Assembly: GCF_030433715.1 (NCBI RefSeq)
Contig: NZ_JAROCC010000005.1
Coordinates: forward strand, 62,001-126,000
Origin: Sporosarcina highlanderae
GTDB taxonomy: Bacteria > Bacillota > Bacilli > Bacillales_A > Planococcaceae
Direction of reading: 5' to 3'
DNA: 64,000 bases
Part shown: in pieces, positions 13,908 to 23,150 of the stretch
How the letters are laid out: each line of letters starts with the position of its first letter
How positions within the stretch are numbered: the first letter of the stretch is position 1
Notes under the pieces: model-generated
The model's input: only the letters and a program-made list of their open reading frames with translations
What the model was told of the DNA's origin: nothing
Database searches by the model: none
Position numbers and translations under genes: made by a program

Positions 13908-14342
13908 TTATGACAACGGTTTTGGTTTTGTATTTTCAACATAGGATCCGGTTTTGCCGCCACGGACATCGCCCCCCGTGGATTCAAGGATTTCATCCGT
14001 TACGCTGTTGGAAATCGTATTTGATACCAATTGTAGAAGATCATTCACTTCAACTTGGGATTGCTTAAACTCCTGTACAATCGGTACTTCGTCAATTTCT
14101 TCTTGAATTTTCTCGATTTTCCCTTCGATAATTTCAAGTGCACGTGCTTTTTCATACATTTGGAAATTTACAGCTTGTGTCTGTAATGATCTTAAGCTTG
14201 CAATTTTCTCACGGATTTTTTGGTTTTCATTGATTTGTTCTTCCGCACGTTTGAAAAATTCAACTTGCTCTGTGTTAGCGATCATATGCGCAATTTCACG
14301 TGCCTTTTCAATGATCTCTTCTTTTGTATATAGTTTTTCCAT
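13908..14342 (-). CDS. ricA: RicA (YmcA), Y-complex subunit for RNase Y regulation
   Basis: A 144-residue helical protein of the YlbF/YmcA family. With YlbF and YaaT it forms the Y-complex that helps RNase Y process some operon mRNAs and supports sporulation, biofilm formation and competence in B. subtilis. Family blocks are EFFKRAEEQINEN, VPIVQEFKQSQVEVNDLLQLV and STGGD. The B. subtilis protein has a cysteine near its C-terminus (tail ending NNSCSL, from memory) linked to an Fe-S cluster; this protein has no cysteine at all. The start shares one base with the miaB stop (TAATG). Confidence 0.9.
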   Translation of the reverse strand: MEKLYTKEEIIEKAREIAHMIANTEQVEFFKRAEEQINENQKIREKIASLRSLQTQAVNFQMYEKARALEIIEGKIEKIQEEIDEVPIVQEFKQSQVEVNDLLQLVSNTISNSVTDEILESTGGDVRGGKTGSYVENTKPKPLS

Positions 14343-15877
14343 TACGACATCACCTTATCCTCTTCTACAACGCCGATAAATTCGCCGTCGAGCGACCATG
14401 TTTTGGCCTCAGTTATTTTTACATTGACAATTTCCCCTATGACAGATCGTGGTGCTCTGAAGTTTACAAGCTTATTTTTTTCGGTATATCCCGCGAGAAC
14501 TTCTGGGTTTCTTTTACTTTCACCTTCGACAAGCACTTTTACCACTGTACCTTTATAAGGCTTCATCGCTTCAGCTGACATTTCATTCACTAACTTATTA
14601 AGGCGTTGAAGCCTCTCTTTCTTCACTTCCATCGAAATATTATCCACCATTTTCGCAGCAGGTGTCCCTTCGCGCGGTGAATAAATATACGTATAGGCCA
14701 TTTCAAATCCGACTTCTTTGTATAGAGAAAGTGTTTCTTCAAATTGCTCGTCCGTTTCGTTAGGGAAGCCGACAATAATATCCGTAGTAAGCGTTACATT
14801 GGGAATGGCTTTTTTGATCTTCCCAACAAGTTGTAGGTATTGCTCCCGCGAGTATTTACGCGCCATAATTTTCAAAATATCACTGGACCCTGATTGGACT
14901 GGTAAATGGATATGATCAAGCAAGTTACCACCTTTTGCAAGCACTTCGATTAAATGATCATCGAAATCTCGGGGATGGCTTGTTGTAAAACGGATTCTTG
15001 GAATATTAATCTTGCGAAGATCATCCATTAAGTCTCCCAAACGATAGTCTAAATCCTCAAAGTCTTTTCCGTATGCATTAACGTTTTGACCAAGAAGCAT
15101 AATTTCCTTGTATCCGTTTGCAGCAAGCTGTCTCACCTCTTGGATGATGTCTTGTGGACGCCTGCTTCGTTCTTTGCCCCTTGTATAAGGTACGATGCAG
15201 TATGTACAGAACTTATCACAGCCGTACATGATGTTTACCCAAGCCTTAATATTGCCATGTCGGACTTTTGGAAGGTTCTCAATAATGTCTCCTTCTTTAG
15301 ACCACACCTCAACAACCATCTCTTTAGACATATATGCTTCATGCAGGATATTCGGCAATCTATGGATGTTATGAGTCCCGAAAATCATATCGACTTGATC
15401 ATACGTTTGAAGAATCTTTTTGACGACGGATTCCTCTTGGGACATACACCCGCAAACCCCAATAAGCATATCCGGACGTTCAAGTTTTAATGGCTTCAAA
15501 TGACCCAATTCACCAAACACTTTGTTTTCCGCATTTTCCCGAATCGCACAAGTATTAAGTAATACGACATCTGCGTCATCTACAGTATTAGTCGATTCAT
15601 AGCCTAAACTAGTGAAAATGCCAGCCATCACTTCAGTGTCATGCTCATTCATTTGACAACCATATGTACGGATATAAAATTTACGTCCATTCCCCATTCC
15701 AAGAAAACGTTCTTCAATTTGGAAATCGTCATGATAAGCAATTTCCTCTTTACCGCGTTTTTTTGCATTTTTCAAGGATGGTGGTGTATAGACAGTTTCA
15801 AAATATTTACTATAGTCTTTTTCCGCAGCAGCGGTCGATTTCACAAGGCCCGATTGCAGACGTTGTTCTTCATTCAT
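14342..15877 (-). CDS. miaB: tRNA methylthiotransferase MiaB
   Basis: Radical-SAM enzyme that converts i6A37 to ms2i6A37 in tRNA. The UPF0004 domain has cysteines in [18 protein letters not shown] and GVCGCM; the radical-SAM motif is [15 protein letters not shown]; a TRAM domain ends the protein (KVLVEGESK onwards). I place the start at the ATG 15877 ([15 protein letters not shown], 511 residues), which follows AAAGGGGAAA, rather than a farther upstream codon. It is followed directly by ricA. Confidence 0.97.
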   Translation of the reverse strand: MNEEQRLQSGLVKSTAAAEKDYSKYFETVYTPPSLKNAKKRGKEEIAYHDDFQIEERFLGMGNGRKFYIRTYGCQMNEHDTEVMAGIFTSLGYESTNTVDDADVVLLNTCAIRENAENKVFGELGHLKPLKLERPDMLIGVCGCMSQEESVVKKILQTYDQVDMIFGTHNIHRLPNILHEAYMSKEMVVEVWSKEGDIIENLPKVRHGNIKAWVNIMYGCDKFCTYCIVPYTRGKERSRRPQDIIQEVRQLAANGYKEIMLLGQNVNAYGKDFEDLDYRLGDLMDDLRKINIPRIRFTTSHPRDFDDHLIEVLAKGGNLLDHIHLPVQSGSSDILKIMARKYSREQYLQLVGKIKKAIPNVTLTTDIIVGFPNETDEQFEETLSLYKEVGFEMAYTYIYSPREGTPAAKMVDNISMEVKKERLQRLNKLVNEMSAEAMKPYKGTVVKVLVEGESKRNPEVLAGYTEKNKLVNFRAPRSVIGEIVNVKITEAKTWSLDGEFIGVVEEDKVMS

Positions 15878-16031
15878 AAAAATTTCCCCTTTCTTCAAAC
15901 CATGTGGGAATTGTACAGACTCGAGTATATTATACATTAACTTCATTATAGTTTGAAGTAACGGGTTTATAATTTAGGGATTTAAAACAGATTGGGGCAA
16001 CTGTGTGACAATATGATTTTCAAGTATAAAC

Positions 16032-16070
16032 AATGAAGACCAAGGACTAAGGGAGCCCATGGTCTTCATT
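16032..16070 (-). terminator. Hairpin after spoVS
   Basis: An 11-bp perfect stem, AATGAAGACCA (16032-16042) with TGGTCTTCATT (16060-16070), lies between the spoVS stop and miaB. The T tract on the minus strand is short, so its strength is uncertain. Confidence 0.7.
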
Positions 16071-16078
16071 CTTTACTA

Positions 16079-16351
16079 TTATTGTCGTTTACGTTTTTCA
16101 ACGAGCAGTTTCAAAGCTGTCCGTCCCTCGCCATTAATTTCAATATCAGTAAATGCTGGTGCGCATACTAGGTCGCTTCCGCTTGGGGCGACAAAACCAC
16201 GAGCTATTGCAACTGCTTTGATAGCCTGATTCAAAGCACCTGCACCAACCGCCTGCATTTCCGCATACCCTTGATCTCTGATTACCGCTACAAGTGCTCC
16301 TGCGACAGAATTCGGATTAGAGCGGGATGATACTTTCAATGGACTCACCAT
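16079..16351 (-). CDS. spoVS: Stage V sporulation protein S (SpoVS)
   Basis: A small Alba-like nucleic-acid-binding fold, needed for normal spore coat and engulfment progress in B. subtilis. The sequence SNPNSVAGALVAVIRDQG, GAGALNQAIKAVAIARGFVAPSG and PAFTDIEINGE is strongly conserved. Two adjacent starts are possible, ATG (16351) and GTG (16348). The GTG is seven bases after GGAGG and aligns with the B. subtilis N-terminus (MEILKV with MSPLKV), so 16348 may be the true start. Confidence 0.95.
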   Translation of the reverse strand: MVSPLKVSSRSNPNSVAGALVAVIRDQGYAEMQAVGAGALNQAIKAVAIARGFVAPSGSDLVCAPAFTDIEINGEGRTALKLLVEKRKRQ

Positions 16352-16436
16352 GTTTCCTCCTTGTTTTCACGATGTCTATGGAATGTACTTTATCCATAAG
16401 TCATCTTATGAAAAGAAGGAGATGATTAGACGCAAC

Positions 16437-17234
16437 TCATGATTCGAATACATGATCCTCGTTAATCATGATTCGCTGCATCGAAATGGCCTTTCCTGTT
16501 TGGTCATCTATTTCTACGAAAAGACCATTCAATTGACCTCGACCTTTTTTGGGAACTTCAAAACGAACTGGTAGATTTGTTTTAAAGCGATAGATGACAT
16601 CCTCTTTTTTCATCCCCAATATTTCATCATAAGGGCCTGTCATTCCTGCGTCCGTCAAATAGGCGGTTCCCTTAGGGAGAATGCGGTCATCAGCTGTTTG
16701 CACATGCGTATGAGTCCCTACAACTACTGAAGCTTTACCATCAAGATGCCAGCCCAATGCAATTTTTTCACTAGTCGCTTCTGCATGGAAATCAACGAAA
16801 ATCAGCGGAGAAGTTTTCGCCGCCTCTTCGATTAACTGCTCAGCTTTTTCGAAAGGGTCCGAATGTGGTGGTAAAAACGTACGCCCGTGTAAATTAATAA
16901 CTGAAAGCGTCACTCCATTTTTTGTAATGGTTGTCATACCCTTTCCCGGCGCCTCATCGGAAAAATTTGCTGGACGGATTAAGTAATCAGTATCGTCTAT
17001 GAAATCATAAATCTCCTTTTGGTCCCATGTATGGTTACCCATTGTCACCACATCGACCCCTGATCGTAGAAGGTCGTCGAAAATAGCCTTAGTTATTCCT
17101 CTACCTGATGCAGCATTTTCTCCATTCGCAATGACTACATCCGCCTGGTACTTCCTTTTCAAGCGTGAAATATAGGTAAATACCATATCTCTCCCGATTG
17201 AACCAACAATATCGCCTATAAATACTACCTTCAT
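16437..17234 (-). CDS. ymdB: YmdB metallophosphoesterase
   Basis: A 265-residue binuclear-metal phosphodiesterase. Metal ligands are visible in FIGDIVGSIGRD, ANGENA, MGNHTWDQ, VDFHAEATSE and GTHTHVQTAD. B. subtilis YmdB hydrolyses 2',3'-cyclic nucleotides and affects biofilm formation. I chose the ATG at 17234 (MKVVFIGD) preceded by AAGAGGT; an upstream in-frame codon adds an unrelated 24-residue extension. It lies just downstream of rny, as in B. subtilis. Confidence 0.94.
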   Translation of the reverse strand: MKVVFIGDIVGSIGRDMVFTYISRLKRKYQADVVIANGENAASGRGITKAIFDDLLRSGVDVVTMGNHTWDQKEIYDFIDDTDYLIRPANFSDEAPGKGMTTITKNGVTLSVINLHGRTFLPPHSDPFEKAEQLIEEAAKTSPLIFVDFHAEATSEKIALGWHLDGKASVVVGTHTHVQTADDRILPKGTAYLTDAGMTGPYDEILGMKKEDVIYRFKTNLPVRFEVPKKGRGQLNGLFVEIDDQTGKAISMQRIMINEDHVFES

Positions 17235-17312
17235 AAATGCATACCTCTTTCTTTTTTTACACACTGACAAGAAAATGACTCCTGAACCATAATGGACAGG
17301 AGTCATTTCTGA

Positions 17313-18878
17313 TCATTTTGCATATTCGACAGCACGTGTCTCCCGAATCACAGTCACTTTGATATGACCTGGATAATCGAGCTCTTCTTCAATCCTTTTA
17401 CGTATATCCCTTGCTAATCGATGAGCTGTAATATCATCGATTTGGTCTGGACGCACAATAATTCGGACTTCGCGTCCTGCTTGAATTGCGAATGATTTCT
17501 CTACACCATCATAAGATTCCGAAATCTCTTCAAGTTTTTGCAGTCTACGAATGTAGTTCTCGAGAGTTTCACTTCTCGCACCCGGTCTAGCAGCAGATAG
17601 TGCATCAGCAGCCGCAACCAATACTGCAATAACAGAAGTAGCCTCTTCGTCACCATGGTGGGAAGCAATACTGTTGATAACAACAGGATGCTCTTTGTAT
17701 TTTGTCGCTAACTCGACCCCGATTTGGACATGGCTTCCTTCAACTTCATGGTCAATTGCTTTTCCGATATCGTGAAGAAGTCCTGCACGCCTTGCAAGCG
17801 TAACATCTTCACCAACTTCTGCAGCTAATAACCCAGCAAGGTAGGCAACCTCGACGGAGTGCTTAAGCACATTTTGACCATAGCTTGTACGGAAATGCAA
17901 TCGTCCAAGAATTTTGATAAGGTCAGGGTGAAGGTTATGGACACCGACGTCAAAAGTGGTTTGTTCCCCTTTTTCGCGGATCAATTCATCCACTTCCCGT
18001 CTGGACTTATCGACCATTTCTTCAATTCGAGCTGGATGAATCCTGCCATCTTGTACAAGTTTTTCAAGTGCAAGTCGCGCGGTTTCACGGCGGACAGGAT
18101 CGAATCCAGAAAGGATGACTGCTTCAGGTGTGTCATCGATGATCAGATCGATACCAGTCAATGTTTCCAAAGTTCTGATATTGCGGCCTTCCCTTCCGAT
18201 GATGCGACCTTTCATTTCATCGTTCGGCAAGTTCACAACAGATACAGTCGTTTCAGCGACATGATCTGCGGCGAAACGTTGTAATGCTAAAGAAAGGATT
18301 TCGCGCGCCTTCTTCTCTGATTCTTCTTTGGCACGTTGCTCTGATTCTTTCGTCATTACTGCAATATCCGTGGAAAGTTCCTTCTCAACATCATCAAGGA
18401 TAATTCGTTTCGCTTCATCCCTTGAAAGTGCTGAGATTCTTTCAAGTTCCGTCTGTTGGACGGTAACAAGATCTTCCGCCTTGCGTTCCATTTGTTCAAT
18501 ATGCTGTTGTCTACTGGAAAGCGCATCTTCTTTACGCTCCAGTCCCGCTTCTCTTTTATTGAGAGCATCATCCTTGCGGTCAAGATTTTCTTCCCGTTGT
18601 AAAAGGCGGTTTTCCTGCTTTTGCAATTCCGCTCTTCTTTCACGGATTTCTGATTCCGCTTCAATTCTCAGTTTGTGATTTTCATCTTTGGCTTCCAAAA
18701 GTGCCTCTTTTTTCAAAGCCTCCGCTTCACGTTTTGCATCTTCGATGATTTGCTCCGCAGAGTTTTTGGCACCAGTCACACTTGATTCATTCACCTTTTT
18801 GATAACTAAATAGATAACAACTGCACCGACGAATAGACCTACCAAAGCGGAGATGATGTTTATGATGATTTCTGGCAT
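17313..18878 (-). CDS. rny: Ribonuclease Y
   Basis: Membrane-anchored endoribonuclease that starts decay of many mRNAs. The 521-residue protein has an N-terminal transmembrane helix (about 4-24), a long charged coiled coil (about 35-200), a KH domain ([15 protein letters not shown]) and an HD domain ([19 protein letters not shown]). The ATG at 18878 (MPEIIIN) follows GGAGGTGATC; a GTG inside that ribosome site is not the start. It has a near-consensus promoter (18984-19012). RicA, its cofactor, is encoded nearby. Confidence 0.96.
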   Translation of the reverse strand: MPEIIINIISALVGLFVGAVVIYLVIKKVNESSVTGAKNSAEQIIEDAKREAEALKKEALLEAKDENHKLRIEAESEIRERRAELQKQENRLLQREENLDRKDDALNKREAGLERKEDALSSRQQHIEQMERKAEDLVTVQQTELERISALSRDEAKRIILDDVEKELSTDIAVMTKESEQRAKEESEKKAREILSLALQRFAADHVAETTVSVVNLPNDEMKGRIIGREGRNIRTLETLTGIDLIIDDTPEAVILSGFDPVRRETARLALEKLVQDGRIHPARIEEMVDKSRREVDELIREKGEQTTFDVGVHNLHPDLIKILGRLHFRTSYGQNVLKHSVEVAYLAGLLAAEVGEDVTLARRAGLLHDIGKAIDHEVEGSHVQIGVELATKYKEHPVVINSIASHHGDEEATSVIAVLVAAADALSAARPGARSETLENYIRRLQKLEEISESYDGVEKSFAIQAGREVRIIVRPDQIDDITAHRLARDIRKRIEEELDYPGHIKVTVIRETRAVEYAK

Positions 18879-18972
18879 CCAGATCACCTCCTCCTGCTAT
18901 TCTTTTCGTTTTCAGTCGGCCCGTATATCAACATTCAACATACTGCCATAATGATTTCATTGATGTGAAATT

Positions 18973-18990
18973 ATACAATTCTAATTGTAT
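18973..18990. promoter_or_regulatory. Perfect palindrome over the rny -10
   Basis: ATACAATTCTAATTGTAT has perfect 8-base arms around two bases and contains the -10 hexamer of the rny promoter. It could be a repressor site or a hairpin at the 5' end of the transcript; no known regulator is recognised. Confidence 0.55.
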
Positions 18991-19012
18991 CTATGAAATT
19001 TTCGCATGTCAA
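18984..19012 (-). promoter_or_regulatory. SigA promoter of rny
   Basis: On the minus strand the -35 is TTGACA (19007-19012), the spacer 17 bp and the -10 TACAAT (18984-18989). Transcription would begin about 100 bases before the rny start. Confidence 0.88.
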
Positions 19013-19028
19013 GGAATCTAAATAAAAC

Positions 19029-19068
19029 GAGAGGGCCACGTAGGAGCCGTTAAGCCCTTTTAGCCCTA
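19029..19068. other. Unassigned GC-rich hairpin between recA and rny
   Basis: Between the recA terminator and the rny promoter, AGGGC/GCCCT arms enclose ACG/CGT pairing on the minus strand, followed by a T-rich stretch. It may be an extra terminator or a relic of a deleted gene. No ORF is seen. Confidence 0.35.
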
Positions 19069-19074
19069 TAAAAT

Positions 19075-19106
19075 GAAAAACCGCCTATCTGAATAGATAG
19101 GTCGGC
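19075..19106 (-). terminator. Terminator of recA
   Basis: CCGCCTATCT (19081-19090) pairs with AGATAGGTCGG (19095-19105) with a one-base bulge; the minus strand continues into a T run. Confidence 0.85.
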
Positions 19107-19113
19107 TTTTGTC

Positions 19114-20181
19114 TTATTTTTTCTTTTCTTCTTCAAGGAATAGTTCAAGTTCTTCATCTTCGTCTTCGTTATGCCCTGCAATGACGTAATTAGCAGCAGC
19201 CATTCCATATGAACCACGAATCTTGTTCGCGATTTCAGCACGGATATCAGGATTTTCTTTCAGGAATTGCTTGGCATTCTCACGGCCTTGTCCAAGTCGC
19301 TCGCCTTCATATGAGTACCATGCACCACTTTTTTGGACAATTTCAAGCTCAGCACCGAGGTCGACAATTTCCCCTTCCCTCGATATACCTTCTCCGTACA
19401 TAATATCCACTTCTGCAGTTCGGAACGGTGGAGCCACTTTGTTTTTAACGACACGGATACGGGTTTTATTCCCCATTATATCGTTTCCTTGCTTGATCGC
19501 TTCCCCACGTCGAACCTCAAGTCGAACGGAGGAATAGAACTTCAATGCGCGTCCGCCCGGAGTCACTTCAGGGTTACCAAACATAACTCCGACTTTTTCG
19601 CGGATTTGGTTAATGAAGACAGCAATTGTTTTCGATTTGTTGATCGCACCGGACAGTTTACGAAGCGCTTGGGACATTAGGCGAGCTTGAAGACCGACAT
19701 GGGCGTCACCCATTTCCCCTTCAATTTCAGCTTTAGGTACTAATGCAGCCACTGAGTCTACAACAATAATATCGACTGCCCCACTTCTTACAAGTGCTTC
19801 GGCAATTTCCAAAGCTTGTTCTCCTGTGTCTGGTTGAGATAGGAGCAATTCATCTATATTGACTCCCAACTTTTGTGCATATACCGGATCCAGTGCATGC
19901 TCGGCATCAATAAAGGCAGCTTGTCCACCCGATGCTTGAACTTCTGCAATTGCATGAAGCGCTACAGTCGTTTTACCTGAGCTTTCAGGTCCATAGATTT
20001 CGATAACCCGGCCTCGTGGATAACCCCCTACCCCTAATGCTGCATCAAGTGCAAGTGAACCAGTTGGAGATGTGGAAATTTCACGGTCCGTCTTCTCCCC
20101 TAATTTCATGACAGAGCCTTTTCCAAATTGTTTTTCGATTTGTTTTAACGCTTGCTCCAAAGCTGCTTTACGATCGCTCAA
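19114..20181 (-). CDS. recA: Recombinase RecA (TTG start)
   Basis: Forms filaments on single-stranded DNA, drives strand exchange and triggers LexA self-cleavage. The 355-residue protein has Walker [18 protein letters not shown], the loop-2 region [16 protein letters not shown] and [18 protein letters not shown], and an acidic tail. No ATG fits the family start. TTG at 20179-20181 ([18 protein letters not shown]) follows GGAGG by eight bases and matches other RecA N-termini. A promoter and a LexA box lie upstream. Confidence 0.97.
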   Translation of the reverse strand: MSDRKAALEQALKQIEKQFGKGSVMKLGEKTDREISTSPTGSLALDAALGVGGYPRGRVIEIYGPESSGKTTVALHAIAEVQASGGQAAFIDAEHALDPVYAQKLGVNIDELLLSQPDTGEQALEIAEALVRSGAVDIIVVDSVAALVPKAEIEGEMGDAHVGLQARLMSQALRKLSGAINKSKTIAVFINQIREKVGVMFGNPEVTPGGRALKFYSSVRLEVRRGEAIKQGNDIMGNKTRIRVVKNKVAPPFRTAEVDIMYGEGISREGEIVDLGAELEIVQKSGAWYSYEGERLGQGRENAKQFLKENPDIRAEIANKIRGSYGMAAANYVIAGHNEDEDEELELFLEEEKKK

Positions 20182-20227
20182 AAATGATTCCTCCCTAATA
20201 GGTAATGTTCTTTTTCTTCCTATCTCT

Positions 20228-20256
20228 ACTATACTCCTTTTATGAGAAATACTCAA
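20228..20256 (-). promoter_or_regulatory. SigA promoter of recA
   Basis: On the minus strand TTGAGT (20251-20256) and TATAGT (20228-20233) are separated by 17 bp. The LexA box lies immediately upstream of the -35. Confidence 0.8.
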
Positions 20257-20264
20257 TTAAAAAA

Positions 20265-20278
20265 CGAACGCTTATTCG
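20265..20278. promoter_or_regulatory. LexA box of recA
   Basis: Read on the minus strand, CGAATAAGCGTTCG matches 13 of 14 positions of CGAACRNRYGTTYG. It sits just upstream of the recA -35. Confidence 0.87.
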
Positions 20279-20375
20279 ATTTATTTTATCAAAACTCATT
20301 TTTAATTGAGAAAAGGGGGGTGAAAATCATTTTTAAATGAGAAAATCAGCCCAAAAATCATATTTCAATCATTTT

Positions 20376-21611
20376 CTATTTCAATTCTTTTATTAAGTAA
20401 TAGAGTGCATATTGGGAAGCACGACGACGGTTTGTATTTCGATTGCCCGATAAATCCAATTTAAATGTACTTACTTCACCATTTTGGAGGGCAATTCCTA
20501 TCCAAACCGTCCCAACAGGTTTTCCATCATGCGGACTGGGACCTGCAGCTCCCGTTAATCCAATTCCTATATCGGACCCGAACTTCTGTTTCACTTTTAC
20601 GGCAAGGGCTTCAGCACATTCCGAACTAATAACTCCATATTCATCTAACAATGATTGTGGAATGCCAAGTTGTTCCACTTTCACTTCCTCGTTATAAACG
20701 ACAACTCCGCCTTTTAAGGAGGAACTGATACCTGGCTCACTCGCCAACTCTGAAAGGAATAGCCCCGCTGTCAGACTTTCAGCAGCAGCAATCGTCAATT
20801 GACTCTTTTTCAACAGTTCCGCGGCTTTCGAGGATAATGTATCATCATCCGTTCCGAAGATAAATTCGTCAACAAGATTGCGAATTTCTTTTTCCACTGG
20901 AGCAATCATTTTTACTGCTTCATCTGTTGAGTTTGCTTTTGCAGTTAAACGTAGAATGACTGCGTCCTGAGATGAAAGGGGTGCGACAGTCGGATTAGAT
21001 TGCCTTAGCAAGATTCCTTGAACACGATCTTCAAGCTCTGCTTCCCCAACACCATAGAATTTCAACACACGGGAAACAATTACTTCCTGTTTGCCTAATG
21101 CCCCAAGTAAATAGGGAATTGCTTCCTTCTCAAACATAGGTTCCAGTTCATGTGGAGGACCAGGTAATAAAATATATTGTAATCCATTTTTCTCAAGTGC
21201 CATACCTGGCGCCATCCCATGATGATTTTTCAAAACAAAAGAATCAGCTAAAATAAGCGCTTGTTTTTTATTGTTCTCAGTCATAATCCTATTAGCTCGT
21301 AAAAAATAGTCTTCTATAGAATTTAAGGCATCAACATTATTTTCTAGATAAGTTTCCAAGATCACTGCAATTGTTTCTTTGGTCAAATCATCCTTCGTCG
21401 GGCCGAGACCACCTGAAAAAACTATCAGGTCTGCACGTTTCTGTGCAATTCCGATAGCCTTTTTCAATCGATCGGGATTATCCCCGACCACAGTATGATA
21501 GTACACATCAATACCTATTTCGGCAAGACGGGCCGAAATGAACGTTGCATTGGTGTTCGTGATTTGACCCAACAGAAGTTCAGAACCAACCGCAATTATT
21601 TCCGCCCTCAT
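20376..21611 (-). CDS. cinA: CinA, competence/damage-inducible protein with nucleotide-pyrophosphatase and NMN deamidase domains
   Basis: A 411-residue protein with an N-terminal MoaB/MogA-like domain (GSELLLGQITNTNA, SGGLGPTKDDLTKE) and a C-terminal CinA domain (AESLTAGLFLSELA, GLTGAAGPSP, GTVWIGIAL). Family members act in ADP-ribose hydrolysis or NMN deamidation. It follows pgsA by 12 bases and precedes recA, the conserved order. ATG at 21611 with GGAGGTACC upstream. Confidence 0.94.
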   Translation of the reverse strand: MRAEIIAVGSELLLGQITNTNATFISARLAEIGIDVYYHTVVGDNPDRLKKAIGIAQKRADLIVFSGGLGPTKDDLTKETIAVILETYLENNVDALNSIEDYFLRANRIMTENNKKQALILADSFVLKNHHGMAPGMALEKNGLQYILLPGPPHELEPMFEKEAIPYLLGALGKQEVIVSRVLKFYGVGEAELEDRVQGILLRQSNPTVAPLSSQDAVILRLTAKANSTDEAVKMIAPVEKEIRNLVDEFIFGTDDDTLSSKAAELLKKSQLTIAAAESLTAGLFLSELASEPGISSSLKGGVVVYNEEVKVEQLGIPQSLLDEYGVISSECAEALAVKVKQKFGSDIGIGLTGAAGPSPHDGKPVGTVWIGIALQNGEVSTFKLDLSGNRNTNRRRASQYALYYLIKELK

Positions 21612-21623
21612 AATGGTACCTCC

Positions 21624-22202
21624 TTACATGGAGTCAAGCAAGACTCGACGATTTTTATAAAAATAATCTGCTCCGGACCAAATGGTGAAAAATAGTGCAA
21701 TATAAAGCATGATTGAACCAAACGGGATATTTATCGATTCAAAAAAGATGTTATTCATAAGAAGAAAAGTTATAGCTACTAACTGAGTAGCGGTCTTAAT
21801 CTTCCCTAATTGCTGTGCAGCGACCACTTCACCGCCTCCTGCCAACACTAATCGCAGACCGGTAACAGCAAATTCCCTGCTGATAATAATGATTACAATC
21901 CATGAGGCCGCTGAACCAAGTTCAACAAGAACGACCAATGCGGCTGAAACAAGTAACTTGTCCGCAAGTGGGTCAAGGAATTTCCCCATATTCGTCACAA
22001 GATTATGTTTTCTTGCTAGATGCCCATCGAACCAATCCGTCAAACTGGCTATAATGAAGATGATAGCTCCTATTAAATGCTCAATCGAAAGTGTAGTTCC
22101 ACCAATATTCAATTTTCCCATTCCAAAATCGACGAGCATGAAAATGATGAATATCGGAATTAAAAAAATTCGGGATACCGTAATTTTATTAGGTAAGTTC
22201 AA
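21624..22202 (-). CDS. pgsA: Phosphatidylglycerophosphate synthase PgsA (TTG start)
   Basis: Makes phosphatidylglycerophosphate from CDP-diacylglycerol and glycerol 3-phosphate in the membrane; CdsA, encoded at 61979, supplies the CDP-diacylglycerol. The CDP-alcohol phosphotransferase motif is [27 protein letters not shown]. Several membrane helices follow (192 residues). The start is TTG at 22200-22202 after GGAAGG; a short overlapping 7-codon ATG frame begins within the same leader, out of frame. Confidence 0.95.
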   Translation of the reverse strand: MNLPNKITVSRIFLIPIFIIFMLVDFGMGKLNIGGTTLSIEHLIGAIIFIIASLTDWFDGHLARKHNLVTNMGKFLDPLADKLLVSAALVVLVELGSAASWIVIIIISREFAVTGLRLVLAGGGEVVAAQQLGKIKTATQLVAITFLLMNNIFFESINIPFGSIMLYIALFFTIWSGADYFYKNRRVLLDSM

Positions 22203-22277
22203 ACTGTCTCATCCTTCCTTCAAAATAAGCGTGTATGTATGATGAATGAAAATAGTCATCCATATAGATGACTATTT

Positions 22278-23132
22278 TCATTTCTTATATTCAATGTAAA
22301 TATTTTGTGGTGATAAATTTGAATGATACTCTAACTTTTCCCCATTTACATAGATATTGGTATAATCGGGTACGGCAACACGGATCCGGACAAATTCAAC
22401 ATCTGAAACATCAAGTTCAATTGATTCCCCATTTTTCATCACACGGGCCATTGGTGTCAGTTCCTCTTTCTTTTCATTCTGCACACCGATCCATGTATCT
22501 CCGAATGTATCAATTTTAAGCTTGAATTCATCCACATCTGTTAATGTGTACGTAGAATCTCTTCCAGCTGTACTTTCATAAGCAAGTACCTGTTCCTTTA
22601 CTTCCGGTTCAGGATCCGGCTCCACCGTTTCTTCCTCAATTGGATCATCAACAACTTCTTCTTCAGTATTTCCTGGTTTTTGATTGTTATCCATTGTCAC
22701 TAATTTATCATCAGGCTCTACATCAATGCCTGTTTGCTTCGATGCTGCTTGTTGTGAAAGAACCCAAACTACAACAATGATGACAATTATGAAAAATGCC
22801 ACGATGATTTTCGGTATTGTTTCATTCAGACGACTGTTGCCCTTTAAGCCTCGGCTCCTTGTCAGTGGAGGGGCTATAGTTTCTTCTTCGAGATTATCAT
22901 GATTCGCTGATTCTTTATATAAAGCCAACATTTCATCGGCATCTAGACCGACTGCCTCCGAATATTGTTTGATAAAAGCACGAACGTAGAAAGCTCCAGG
23001 CATCATACTGTAATCTTCATTTTCAATACCGGAAAGGTACCGTTTCTGAATTTTTGTTATGGTTTGCAAATCATCCAATGAATAGCCTTTCGCAGTTCTG
23101 GCTTCCTTTAGACGATCACCTAATCCGGTCAT
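22278..23132 (-). CDS. rodZ: RodZ family protein (YmfM): HTH, membrane helix, extracytoplasmic domain
   Basis: Cell-shape/elongasome protein linked to MreB in the family. The N-terminal Xre-type helix-turn-helix (about 3-70: LGDRLKEARTAKGYSLDDLQTITKIQKRYLSGIE), one membrane helix (about 105-125, VAFFIIVIIVVVWVLS), an acidic linker (about 145-185) and a C-terminal beta-rich DUF4115 domain are visible. The ATG at 23132 (MTGLGDRLK) follows GGAAGGTGA; an upstream GTG lies inside that site. Confidence 0.92.
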   Translation of the reverse strand: MTGLGDRLKEARTAKGYSLDDLQTITKIQKRYLSGIENEDYSMMPGAFYVRAFIKQYSEAVGLDADEMLALYKESANHDNLEEETIAPPLTRSRGLKGNSRLNETIPKIIVAFFIIVIIVVVWVLSQQAASKQTGIDVEPDDKLVTMDNNQKPGNTEEEVVDDPIEEETVEPDPEPEVKEQVLAYESTAGRDSTYTLTDVDEFKLKIDTFGDTWIGVQNEKKEELTPMARVMKNGESIELDVSDVEFVRIRVAVPDYTNIYVNGEKLEYHSNLSPQNIYIEYKK

Positions 23133-23150
23133 TCTAATCACCTTCCTTGT

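Noticed and set aside
15086-15490. A 134-codon plus-strand frame over miaB
   Set aside because: Antisense shadow of a well-conserved radical-SAM gene.
20282-20375. AT-rich inverted motifs (CTCATTTTTAATTGAG and relatives) between recA and cinA
   Set aside because: Arms are only four to five bases in AT-rich DNA, so chance is likely; they could be a weak cinA terminator but I cannot support it.
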